Part shown: in pieces, positions 9,882-22,700 of the stretch
How the letters are laid out: every line of letters begins with the position of its first letter
Numbering within the stretch: position 1 is the stretch's first letter
From: Lunularia cruciata
Lineage: Eukaryota > Streptophyta > Marchantiopsida > Lunulariales > Lunulariaceae
NCBI GenBank assembly: GCA_948567375.1
Contig: OX419755.1
Location: 49,742,291 to 49,806,290, forward strand
Length of the DNA stretch: 64,000 nucleotides
Direction: 5' to 3'
Translations under genes and position numbers: made by a program
The notes under the pieces: generated by a model
Database searches by the model: none
What the model was told of the DNA's origin: nothing
Seen by the model: only the letters and a program-made list of their open reading frames with translations

Positions 9882-12800
9882 CAACCAAATTCTTCTTTGA
9901 TAATATAGATTTTCATATCATCTAGTGTGCACATGAATATCACTCTTGGCACCCAAACACTTCTGATTTGACACACAACTAACAAGTAGCTTAACTAAGC
10001 CGCAATTAACAACCGACAAGCCACAACCCAAGAGAATGATAATTTGTGACAAGCAAAATCTGAAATTATGAAAGTCAATTGAAACCTAGCATGAGCTCAT
10101 AGCATGAATAAACTACAAAGAGAGGAAATCAAGAGAGGGAATTTTACATTTTGAACATCTTTAGTGATTAGAGTTGGAATATGGTAAACTCAATTCAAAT
10201 TTTGTTGAGAGAAAATCTTACATTTTGAACATTGTTATTGATTATTGATTGTTAATGATTAGTTGGAGAGCATGGTAAGTTTCAATTCAAATCTTACCTA
10301 CCATTCTCCACATCTCATTTGTGCCACATATCATTTCCTTTAGTGCTAGTATCTTCTCTTCTCAACTAATTAGTTCATGTTAGAGGTCACACATAAATCA
10401 GGGCCATAAAACATTTTGATTAGAGAGGTACCAAAAACAACCCATAGAGTAGTTGGATATACATAAAAATTTATACTAGCATTTGTTTTTATGGGTGATT
10501 TTATTTTACAAGTAGAGGAGAAAAATTGTATAGGTAGACCTCCATTACATGTTAAGAACCCACTAATGTAACTACACAAAATTCTAAGTGGAAAAGGATG
10601 ATTGTAAGCAAGTCCAACTATCAATGAGCTATGGCAAAGACAAGGAAGTATGAATGACTTATGGTAACTAAGTTTAGCTCCAAATTCTTGTATATTGGCT
10701 CTCAATCCCTTTTGTGAGCATGAAGGTTATGGTATATTTGAAAAATTAATAACAATGTCACTATTATATAGTAAAAAATTTATAGCTATGCAAGTGCTCC
10801 CAATCTTTTAGGTAGCACTTAGAAGATGCAAGGGTTTTTGGGCAAATCAATCGCTCATAAATTCTGTGGAGTCCAAGAAGGGAAATGTTGGATAACCTTA
10901 GAAAGTATATATATGCTTTTTTTCTTATATAAATATAAATATATTTTTATTTTTATTTATAAATATAAATATAAATATATTTATAAGATGTTTAGAGCTT
11001 GGAGTTGAGATACTAATAAGATTTGGGACCAAGATTGATTTTGCAACTGAAGTTGATTGGGCATTGGTGATTGGAGTTATGATTAGTTTGTGAAGAGAGC
11101 TCAAATTTTAGTTTAAGTTTTGAGCTAAGTTAAGGATTGTGAGTGAAGCTCAAATTACAATTGTGATTGGACTTGAGAGTAAGGCCTACTTGGGAAATAG
11201 GTGATCACCTTTGGTTATAGATAGACTACTCTCATATTATTATTATTTTTTGTCTTTATTTTGTTTATTAGTTTCCCTTATTTTTATATTTCTTCTTTAT
11301 TATTTATTCCTTTTAAATTATTTTTCATATATACATTATTTTTATTTTTCTCCATATATTATCTATATGTTTCTCCTTGTACAATTGAGTGGTTTGGAAA
11401 TATATTCAATTGCATTCATCCTTGCATTCACTAATATTCATATCTTCTTTTTGTTCTTTGGCATATGAACTTAGAAGAACTACCATAGAGAAAGTCTCTT
11501 TAGTCTACACTTTACAATTTTTTCCCTAACCATTGAAGGACCGTTCATTTGTGTGATTCCCTAAAGATCTTATACTTTATATACTCTATACTCTTAAGAT
11601 CTTATATCTATAATTTATGTTCCTATTTTGATATTATATTATGGTTTATTTAATGAATGGAAAAAATAATTAAGTGTTATTTATCTATATAATTTTATAG
11701 TAGATTATGCAGAATATCCTATAGTTGATCCATTGCTAGATGAACAACTTATATATATTCAAGTGATTGGGCACATGGATTACAATAATGTCTTCTTCAG
11801 CAGCTTTGATATATATAAGTGGTGGATGTTACATAGAGAATAGGTGTATTTTAGTCCTGCAAGTTTCAAGTGGGACTGGAGTGTGGAAGCTAAGACTTCC
11901 AAGAGTGGTAGCAAAGCATTGGAGCTAGAGCATCTGAGAGGTGAGGCAACCAAAAGATGTTCAATGCTCTTGATCGTCCTCTCTCAAGTCTTTTTCTCAT
12001 CAAACTTCAGATTTTGAATTATGATCTCTTTTGGGCATGGATGATAATGCATTTTGGCCTTAAATTCATGTCGTGGATGATGGAGAGTATGGATCCTATT
12101 ATCCTCTATGTGATTACTTATAGGTAAATTTAGAATTTAACCATTTACATCTTTTTATAGAAATAAATGCACAAAAAAAATTTAGGCATGGAATTTTGGA
12201 GGTCATATGTTAAAAGAACGAGGTGACAAAATGTCCAAGGGATAAAGAATTGACTCCTCCAAGTCAAAACTAGAGTTTTGCAAGTTTTGGAATGTTGCAA
12301 AGAACCATTTGGAAAGAAAAAATCACCATTGTGGAGATGAGCAAATACACTAAAATTTGAAAACATAATGTTAGGGTGGAGATTATGATTAGGTTTGGAG
12401 TTTTGATCACATCTCAACTTTTGGTGAAATTGAAACTACAAAATTTTCCATGTTGTTAATGGTTTGATCTTGTACTTTTGTATCAAATTTTATGTGAACT
12501 ACTCAAGTAGAGAATTCAATGTTTTGTATCAAGTATACATAGGTATATATAGCTCAAAGTTAGCACAACTTGGGAATTTATTCATATCAAAAATTCAGTT
12601 TTTAATTTGAAAATTTAATAAAATATTAGACAAATTTATAAAAAATTACCTTGTAGATTTTAGTTAATTTGGTTTATATGTAGTGAGATCTAATATAAAA
12701 ACCTTCACAAAAAGTATTATCATAAGTATTATGGATTATTTTATACCTAATTATTATTTTATATCAAGTTTCCTATTTGAAACCATGATTAAAAACAATA

Positions 12801-15800
12801 ATTTTTTTAGTGCTTATGTAAATCTATGGTTCAAAAATTAAAAACTATGATTTCAAGTTTTATTAAGTTTCAAAACCAAGGTTTGAATTAAAAAAAATCA
12901 GACTAATTTAAAGAGATTGTTATAAGAGCTATAGTGATCAGATTGGGTCTTGCTATATATCATTGTAAATCTTATCTTGTAAGACTTCCATTGATTCTTG
13001 GAGCATTTGACTCAAAGCTATACAGAAGAATTGTCTTCATTTGAGTCTCATAATTATTTCACCACTACAAAGTATACAAATTCTCTATCTTACATACAAA
13101 TTGTAAGTAGCTCTTAAGGTACATATTGGCCAGAGCTCTTGGATAGAGCAATGATACTCTAAATGTATATTTTTACTAAGAAGAATTATTGTTAAGTTAC
13201 TTGTATTTGAATCCTCTCCATTCTTTGTGTATGTGATTATATGCCTAATTGACTTGGATTTGTGTGCATGCATTGTGCTTACATTTCCTTTTCTTTAAGA
13301 ATACTATATATTTCTCATTGGTAATGCTAAAAATGATTCACAAGCAACCAAGACTGTATATTGTAATGACATGTTATGTTACAATTTTCCCTACCTTATA
13401 AAAAGAATATTGAAAATAGGATTTAGAAGAATCCAATGGTTGGGAATACAAATGAGCATAAATTATTAGAGGAAAGTCTAGATACAACTTTCTATCCATA
13501 GGATTCACATCTAAACACTTGGTATGTACAAAGCATACCATAACAGTAGTCTCTCCCTCCTCCTAATATCAATCCTTTACTTCTATCTGATCCTGATTAC
13601 TTCTTTCTCATATCTCTCATATGTCTTTTTTTGTTGTTGTTGTTGTTGTTGTTACATTAGCAAATTTTTGTTTTTTATGAGTTGTCTTTTGGACAGTTTT
13701 GTCTTCTTGTGTGGAGGCATATTTGTAATAGAAAACTTGCTCATACCTCCACTTTGTTCTTTGATATAGAGACTTGAAGGGACTACTATAGATGATAATC
13801 TTCACTTTATATCACTTTATATGCACTTGATATCCCTTACATGCAATAAAAGAATATATTCTTTTACTACCTTTTTCTAGCACATCTTTACCATGACTCA
13901 AGTTCATCTTGTTGGAGTCTTTCTTGTCTATTTTTTGTATCTTTTGCCCTACCCAAGAGAACACTAGTTTGAATCTTTTATGAAGGATACCATATCTATT
14001 ATCACATGCATTCTTGATCTCCCTACCATGCACTATTCTCCTCACTCTATAGACACACCACTAAAAGATAAGATTCTTCTCCTTGTGCCTTCGGCATGCC
14101 CAAACATATTGCTTCATTAATGACTCATAGAACCTTGTCTAGATTGTACTTAGGTGAGATTAGCCCAATAAAAGGGAGACCTAGATATCTACAAATGAAG
14201 GTAAAGGTCACTTTTATACTTTTTGTCTCTATATCAATTTTCTATAGTTGTTCTAAATGGTTGCAAAATGGTTATGGATATTTTTTAAGTTCCTTGGACA
14301 TCCATCCAAATTGGATGGTTACCCAAGATGATATCTTAAATGCTTTTAATTCATTTCTTGTGCAGCATATTTTTTTTATGTTCATTGCTTAGCAGAGATC
14401 AAATTCACCTCCTTTGTGCATAACTAGGAAATGCTTCCAAAATAAACTACCAAATTCTTGTATTTATAATATTCATTAGAGAAATTTATTGAGTGGCACA
14501 TTTTGTAATCAATTTCTTAAATTTTCTATTTTGCATGGTTTGATTAATTATTCCAAATAATTTTTACAATTAATTTTATATAAACTAATAAAATTTAAAA
14601 GATGTACCATTATGATAAAAACAATAATAAATAGTTAAATCATTTATAAGATTCTATTTGTGCACAATTTGTTTTTGTTATTAAGGTATTTTTTATAACC
14701 ACCACACATTCTCACACAAGAATTCACATAGCTAGTATTTACTAAGTGCACAAGCTAAGGAGATCAGTTAAGAAGATCTAAATTTTCTATAGCTTAGTAT
14801 ACAACTTTACGGGAGATTGTAACCATTTTCCAATCATATCTCTTTCAATTACTTTTAGGTAATACTCATATCATGGATCCCTGAAAAAAATGTACTATAG
14901 GCATTGTATGCTTGTATACTCCACCTAGAGATCTTAGCTTCATGAGTCCAAACTTGTATAGACAAGGTTTGGAATCCACAAGAAGTCATCACTTTTTTGA
15001 ACTTCACACAAAGATTCAATTCCACTAGAAGTTTTGAGTGTTTTGGATATTCTTTTATGAAAAGATGATATTTGTAACTCATTTACTCCTCAAATGAGTG
15101 ACACACAAGTGATCTATTCCATTCTAAAATATGTTATAACTTTAGAGCCTCTTATTAGCACTTGCACATCTATAAATGTGCAAGTGTGCAATGTATTATC
15201 CCATCTATGTATATTTGATAGTACCATATGAAAAAATTTCTTTACCTTATTAGAGCCAAATATATTCATATAGCTATTAAATGAGTGGTGTAGATTATAT
15301 AAAACTCTTCTCACAAGTATGGGAGAATAAAATTTCATATTGCAAGAGTGTATTGCACTAACCGCCTATGTAAAAGCATAAGTTCTATTGGCTTTCTATT
15401 AGTTGATAGGTTCTTCTACTATAGTCATCTTTCTTTGTTTGCACCTATCATGACAATAGATTGATGCACTTATGATTTCCAATCATTTTTTAATTTGGAT
15501 CATGACATGCTACAAGGTCTTGCATGCACAACATTTCCCATGTTTATGTAATTTATATCACTAGATTTTAGGAAGATTTAGGTTGATTTTAATAAGCTTA
15601 TGCACATTCATATCTATACTTGCATATTTATTGATAAGTCTTCATTTGATGGAGCTAAGATTCTCTCTTACAAGTGGAAAAGCTTCAGAGCTTAGCTTTG
15701 TACTCTACTTTGATATTCTATTTGCATTTGGGTTTACCACATCAAACAGTTTTAGGGTTATCAAACCAATATGCTTGTAAATCTAGATATGATATATATA

Positions 15801-15985
15801 TATGATGTCTTTTAAGTGGAAACTACACTAGAGTTCATGATGTCATCCGCAATTAAGTGATACAGATCTTACAATCTACTTGGTCCAAACTACAAATTGA
15901 GAGATGGCTAAATCTACCTAGACTATCTACTTGGTAGGTGAATGTTGATATAATCATATTCCAAGATGAACAAGATACTTTTTAT
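9882..15985. other. No gene recognised; AT-rich degraded DNA with microsatellites
   Basis: No open stretch shows a protein family motif. Visible structure includes a partial duplication of a 'ttacattttgaacat' unit (about 10140-10300), an AT-rich imperfect palindrome (about 10920-10985), a (GTT)n microsatellite (13630-13652) and a short (AT)n run (about 15791-15803). Base composition and the density of stops fit long-decayed intergenic DNA. Confidence 0.5.
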
Positions 15986-18702
15986 GATATGGTGGTCACA
16001 AATCTCTTACAAGCAAAGTCATCGATAGGAGTTTGCATTCAAGCAAGGTACAAGGTATTGATTTATTCATATACATCGGTGATTCCTCCCAATGTGACTA
16101 TTGTAAGGATGTGACTAAAGTGAAAAAATGCTTAGAATTGCTCAGAATGATGCAAATATCACATTGGTATCAATAGGGTTTGCTAGAACATGCATAATTA
16201 TGTTTTGTGTTGTTTTGATCAATTGGGAAGGCAATCCATTGCACACTTTGAGTGGTTTTTTTGTAGGTTTTCTTAGTGTAGTCATGGGCAAGACTTGCGC
16301 TCATATCACTGTCGATATGAAATTGAAGATTGTAGAAAATGCTCACAAAACAAGACAATTACATAGGAGAAGATGTCCAAAATATTTCAGATCTCTCATG
16401 TAGTGTCCAAGATCCTGAAAAAGGATGCCATTATAGAATCATAGGCCAAGAGTCTTGGCCGTTCAGCTTGTCAAAAAAAGGTGATCCGCCACCACAACAA
16501 GTTGAAGTTGATCAACAATATGGTCATCAAGTAGTATGTCCATGTTGAGATCAATACAACAACCAACTCTAAATGCGATGGAAGGTGTTCTCAAAGAGGC
16601 AATGTTATTTTGTGACCAGATATTGAAAATTTCTAAGAGTGAGCTGCTTGTAGATATTGTTGTTGCCTTAAAGTTGTTATCAATTTTGAATTTGTGGCTA
16701 CAAAAGTATCTTTGTCAAAGCTCCACTCTCAGTGTTTAGAAAACCAAAGAGCATGGTTCCATTAATGTCCAAGATATTGGAATGCCTCTTGAGGACATCC
16801 ATAAAATGTTGGAAGAAGTTGAAGATGAACCTCTAATGGCTAATATGGTAGCGCACCATGGACTGAGAAGGCAAGGAACCCCAACTCCATCATACTCCTC
16901 CAAGGTTAACACTCCAAGACTCAAACCATTGCTCACTAGAGGACTCAATATGAGAGAGAGAGTTATAAATGAAAAGATGATGAGTACCTCCTCACTCCTA
17001 GTTTATATACTTGTGAAATAGTTATGTACCAAAGTTACCAATTATTGGAGTAACTCAAGTTACTATGCTAAAATTCAAATAAAGTCAAATATCTAAAGGA
17101 ATTTCCATACTCATGGGAATATCCTCCTAAGCATGTGATCTTATCTTGACCCAACCCCTAAGTCAAGGATTACTTCATATGGGCTTATTTGGACTATAGA
17201 AGAATCCAAAACAAAAAGACTTGTGTGTCCAAGAGTTCTCAACTCTTTACTCAAAGCCAAACATCTAGAAAATATCTAAGATCATCAATTTGGATGAGAT
17301 GGGCTTGCAGCATTGCACGACATCTTTGCGATCATACATTATGATCAATCATGATTGTCATGGCATAAAGCACAACAAGGAGTGGATCATGGTCACCCCG
17401 GTTGCATCGACGGCTAGCAAGAAGTTGTTAGAGACGATTGGCAAGAGCAAGTCCTCATGGGGATTGAAGGGAATCAACATAGAGAAAACTTTTGGCATCA
17501 TGTACAATAGCCAGATAGGCATGGCAAGATGGTTCCACTAGACTCAAGCTGCTCCATGCTATCACCCATATCACATAATTTCAAAAGAAGGTCATGTTTG
17601 TTTTGAATGACAATGCATCTTTGGGCGGCTAAATGCTTGATCTGCATAGCTCAGTAGAAAAATGTTTCTATTTCAAAAATCTGGTCATCACATTTTTCCC
17701 CAACAATGAATGTCAATAGCTAGATCAAGGCATTATTCATGACCTCAAGGTGCGGTTTTATAGGAGCATGCTCTCAACGCTATTGCAAACATATGAGGAA
17801 TGAGTCAAATCAAAATATCTAGATGACAATTCCAAATTTAATTTGAATCAGCATACGTATCTATGCAACATGCTTGACCAGCTCCAAACAGCTTGGAATG
17901 GCCTGACCATAATGTCATTTAGTGTTGCTTCATCAAAGCTAACATTTTTCCATAGTTAGTGATGTGCGACACCAACAATAACATCAAACATCAGACCTGG
18001 TATGCATGTGACAACAATGATGATGTTGATATTGATGATACATCAAACTTCATCAACATGTTGGATGTCAACAACTAGTTTGCAGCTGATCTCGACTTGG
18101 ATAACAAAGAGGGTCAAGAGATGACTCATGAACTCATCAATTTTGACAAGGATTTGCAAATTGGGTCACCATATGTTGACAAGTCCGAGCTGATTGAGGA
18201 GACTCTCACGGAAATGGATCTCATCCAAGAATGGTCTTCCAAGAATGGTCATGATTACAATGTTGCTTTGATTCCATCGTTGCTCAAAGCAATTGCTATT
18301 GCCTAGTCGTTGTTTGACTATCTTTGATTTGGGCTTATCAACCTGATTTCTCATTCATAGAAGATCAACTGGGTGGCACTGATTAAGAAGTAATTGTTGG
18401 AGTGTGATCAACTTGAACATCAGTCATCTCTGACAATGACTGATTTCTTTCGCTGAAATAAGCCAATAAGCTATTCCCATACAAACTGTTTCGTGAATGT
18501 GACTATTGAGATTAGTCCCGGTCCGGTTCTTATTCAGAAAATTCCAAGTTGTAGGACATTGGTTCCTGAAAAAGTGGGACTACTTGTGAGGATGTGACGA
18601 ATGTAAGGTGTGACTAAAGCAAGGGAGAATTCTGTACCTTGTATGATATGGTGGTCAAAACCCCATATTAATAGAATCATTGGTAGGGGCTTGCATTCAA
18701 GC
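15986..18702 (+). mobile_element. Tigger/pogo-like (Tc1/mariner superfamily) DNA transposon relic with flanking direct repeats
   Basis: A degraded DDE transposase (about 16290-18306) is bracketed by related sequence. A 58-59 bp unit with gatatggtggtca...ttgcattcaagc lies at 15986-16044 and 18645-18702. A shorter gtaagg(a)tgtgactaaag unit lies at 16102-16119 and 18604-18619. All are in the same orientation, with the longer unit outermost on both sides. Terminal inverted repeats and a TA duplication, expected for this superfamily, were not found, so the real transposon edges are uncertain. Confidence 0.6.
16290..18306 (+). pseudogene. CENP-B/Tigger-type DDE transposase (degraded)
   Basis: Transposases of this family bind terminal repeats through a psq-type helix-turn-helix and cut DNA with a DDE/DDD catalytic core. 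The N-terminal part (about 16316-16450) reads MKLKIVENAHKTRQLH, then, after frame changes, VSKILKKDAIIES, the spacing of a CENP-B/psq HTH. The catalytic part starts with LDEMGLQHCTT (about 17288), corresponding to the first acidic residue in the usual N-x-DE-x-G context. It continues with FVLNDNAS (about 17598) and LDQGIIHDLKVRFYRS (about 17721-17770), the hallmark of DDE_1 transposases. A C-terminal open segment (18097-18306) follows. At least two stops and several frame shifts make it inactive. Confidence 0.8.
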
Positions 18703-19790
18703 TAGAGTTATAGCACTCATACTACCAAGGGGGAAGGAAAACGATTCTGCACCATGAATATCCTCCGAAACCTTCGTATCTTTTGCCAGATTTACATCAT
18801 TGCCACTAAGGGGAAGGAGAATCACCATACACCATGGCTATCCTCGGAAACCGTTGTACCACTGGTTCTAGAGATTTGCAAGCATAGTCATTATCAAGTT
18901 GAGGTTTCTTCAAGAGAAACCACGAAATTCCCAACGGAAGAGATGAACTCTTACTATCTCTCCAACTATACTCACCTCTTATTTTTTTGACATAAAACCT
19001 CCGTCACTGTATAATACTTGTATGCATTGGGCTGCCGTCTATGTAAACCAAGTGCGGCAATAAAGCCTCCTATCCCCTCGGATTTTACTCTTTTTCCTTT
19101 TGGCTTTGTGCTAGTCCTTTTCCTTTGGGCCTTTTCCTGTTGCACTTCTTGGTCCCATTATTCTATTTTCCAAATATCGCTAATGCTTCACGTGTGTAAA
19201 ACACGCTGCGGATCCATAAGATACCTTATCAAGTGATATCAATTGTCGTTAAATCTTGTAAATGCCAGAATAATTACGAGGGTGGTTTTAGAAGCGACAC
19301 AAGTAACAATCTTCCTGGTTCCGGTTCTCCTTCAGAGCTCTCTCGAAGGAGGTGAGGGATGCTTGTGATGGATCATCCATTTGGAATTCAGGTGGAGACT
19401 ATGATTCATAGACGTTCATCTGAACAGAAACAATTTTTCCGGCACAAAATCATAAGCCTCTTAATTTTCTCTTGATCTGCTTTTCCTGGCAAAATGTTAC
19501 AAGTGCAGTGATGATGTGGTGATTCATTGCCTCGATATTGGTTAGCGTGCAGAGTGCTCTTTCTCGCAGTGATCACCACTAGTGTCGGTCGGTACGAAGC
19601 TTTTCAGATTAGTAAGAATGATCTAACAAAATTTCAGCTCCATGATGTCACTTTAAAGAAAATCCTCAAAGATCTCTCGTTTGATAAGCTAACTAAGCAG
19701 GCTGCCAAACCTCCCCTCCCCCCTGTTCTTGTGAGATATATTGGAGAGGCAAAACGGCGAATTAGCTGGTGGCATTCTCGTTGCAGTATT
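18703..19790. other. Transition to genic DNA; no gene recognised
   Basis: A degenerate duplication occurs at 18723-18781 and 18807-18863 (aaggggaagga...atcctc.gaaacc). From about 19000 the base composition becomes less AT-rich and CpG reappears, as in the EMC1 gene. Part of 19.3-19.79 kb is expected to be EMC1 3' UTR on the minus strand. An open plus-strand frame at 19527-19826 overlaps the EMC1 stop in antisense and shows no motif. Confidence 0.45.
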
Positions 19791-22700
19791 TCACTTCCAC
19801 TTGTCTCCAAGTTCCTTCTTTCCTGATAGGACCCATGTGACGACTATCCCAGCAACCAGCGCCACAATTGTAATAAGCAGCAACGCATAACTGAAATCTT
19901 CTGTTAAGGAGTCGTACGTGCGAGAAGGGGCGGTCCGTGTATAGAACAGGTCGAGACCATACGCGAAGATAAGGGATGTAGACTCCAAGCGTGCTGGCAC
20001 TGTCAAAATGCCTCTCAGTCCTTCGACTTGATGCACGTGCGTGAGGTACGACTGTCAATGGCAAAGTCCACATGTCGATCAGATCACAACAATATATATA
20101 TACCGATAGACCTTGATCAATAAATAGACCAAAATAGAGCTGAGTTACGAACACAGAACCGTTTCCTTAATTAGCAAGAATCCAAAACCATCGATGGAAA
20201 TGAATTACCTGAGGAAATATGGGGATAGCATCAGTCAAAGGCATGATTCCCTCTTCTAGTTCGGATTGAGACGGCCTGACGGTTCGCCTCGGATCAAAAA
20301 ATCGTCTATCTAGTGCTAAAACCTGCACAGAGAAATGGAAAAGTTATGATGGCTTTGTCATGAACCTCGGAATTAGGTTGATGATTCACTTCTTACTTCT
20401 GCAAGATGGTACGATATACAACTAGCTCACGAAAATGTCTCGATTTGTAAACCTTGTAAGTTGCAGAGCTCAGAAGAAAAAATATATGAATTAGCACACG
20501 AAGCATTCTAATCTGAGTTTTCGAGGACACTTTCCTTGTGTCCATATATTTGAGTCAGATACTTCGATATTTCATTGCCCACCGTAGTTTGTTATAGTTG
20601 TGTAACCTTTATACATTACTTACTACGAAAAAGAATTCGAGTCTTCGTGTAATTATCTTGAAGATCAGAATCTTTTGATCTTTCTTCCGTCCATACCTGG
20701 TCATTGACAGTGCCTACGAGGATATTCTTCCCTGTGATCCCTCGCGCAGTGGAGGTTACGGTCATGGCCTTCACACTGTATGTGAAGAAGTACGTCTGGG
20801 TTTTCACGTCAATGCTTGGGATTGAGTATGACGAAACCGGGGAACTGGCATTGTGCCTGCCCAGCATCAACTGTACCACTCCTTTATCACCCTGCCAAGC
20901 CAACAGCAAACCTCAGCTACAAGGTGAAGCAGAATTTTGACTCTGGTTGGCTACTGTTCTCCATACACTCAGATGTCCAGAGATAATAGGATGGCACGGT
21001 CCGATCTTATCACTGCGCCAGGACAGATGTGTGCATGGGAGGTAGAAGAGAGTCAGTAATGTACGCACCACACGAATCTGATCGTAGAGCTCGATCACCG
21101 ACATCTCACATCGATACATTTTCAAATTGAAGTAGTGGTAAACAACCCAGTTCTCATTGAATACCTGAAGGGATGGCAATTATGCATCAATACACAACAG
21201 CCACAAACTAGCTGAAGAACAATAAAGCATCGTCTCAACTTAGAGAGATCTTAGCTAGATACTCCACTAGAAAGTTACTTGACCGATAGGACAAACATGC
21301 ACTAGGTTGATGAATCCTACCGCATAGACGGGCCCTTGCATAGATGGGTATGTCACTCGATGCAAAACTCGTCCGGTTACAGTGTCAATAAGATAGGCGA
21401 CAAGTCCCGCTTCTTCGGGGGTAGCCTCTCCAATATGTCGGGCTGCCTTAGGTGTGACAGTCGCTACAAATATCGAGTTTTTGTTCAGATACTTATAGAG
21501 GACATCACGGCTGCCAAGAATCTTACTCTGTGTATGTACAACCTGCGATCACATACACGGATGTATCAGATCAAATGCTTCCGCGACAAAACCAACGTCT
21601 AAAGGAGTATGTATATAGACTCGGATGTATCAAATGTCATACTTCTGCTGGGCTACCCGACATGTGGTGATGGACATTCCACGAACTTGCGGTGAAGTTC
21701 CTCACCTCATCCGACTTTCTCGAAACCACCGTAGAAATCACTTCTGTCTCTTGGGGAAATATAACCGACCATACCGGCTCTGTGCTGAACACATGGCCAT
21801 CTGTTTCTCGGCCTTCAACGTCATCACACATATCTTTGATGGTGTAGCCAACAATTGTACCTTTCTCCTTGTTGACTAGATAGTAGAAAACGTTTGGTTT
21901 GTGTGCCAAGAACAACGAGAGACTTTCCTCTGTGGCTGGATACACATGAGCTTTTAATTTGTCGTCAACAAGAAGGTGGAGTTGCTGTTCCGAGTTATCT
22001 TTAATCGGAAGGGGAATCACGAGTTTGACGGGGAAGTTGAGCTTCAAAGACTTTAGCTCCTTTCCTCTGTAGACATCCACCCAAGATAGAATCCCGGTAG
22101 CATCAGGTCCAGATTGAGTCTTTCCCACTACCAACACAACGGGATTTTCATCCAAGGCATGCTGATGAGGAACTTGCCATGCCATCAGTTTAAGTGGGAC
22201 AGCCGTAATTCCAGACTCTACACGCAAACCAGATAGAAGAACAGACCACACGATTCGGCCATCTCCTGTGTGCAAAGCAAGAATCTTGCCAGCCTTTGTC
22301 AGCACAATCAAGAGCTTGCGGAAGCCATTGTGGTCTCTGGTCATTTTGGTCCTGTCTGAACTATGCAAGCGCAAGGCTTGAACTGCAACGATGTCCTCTG
22401 AACTGGCCAGAAACAATGTAGCCTTCAACTTCAGCCAATGACCCTGCACCTCGAAGAAATAAAGAGACTGAGCAAAAGACTGAAAAAAAATTTCCCATGC
22501 ATAGGCCCGTGCAAAATTCGGTAGTAAAGAGGAGACTAGAAATCACGGGATGATTATTATTACCTTCAGCCATGCCGACAAATCATGCTCAACTTCAGAC
22601 ACAGAATGTCCATCTCTTTCAAGAGGCAGCTCACTGGTCCATGTATCAACGATGGAAGCAAGGCCATCCTCGCGCGTCCATACGACTTCTCCTTGTTGTA

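Noticed and set aside
19527..19826. Open 99-codon plus-strand frame with a signal-peptide-like start
   Set aside because: It runs antisense across the EMC1 stop codon, shows no family motif, and lies where EMC1 3' UTR is expected.
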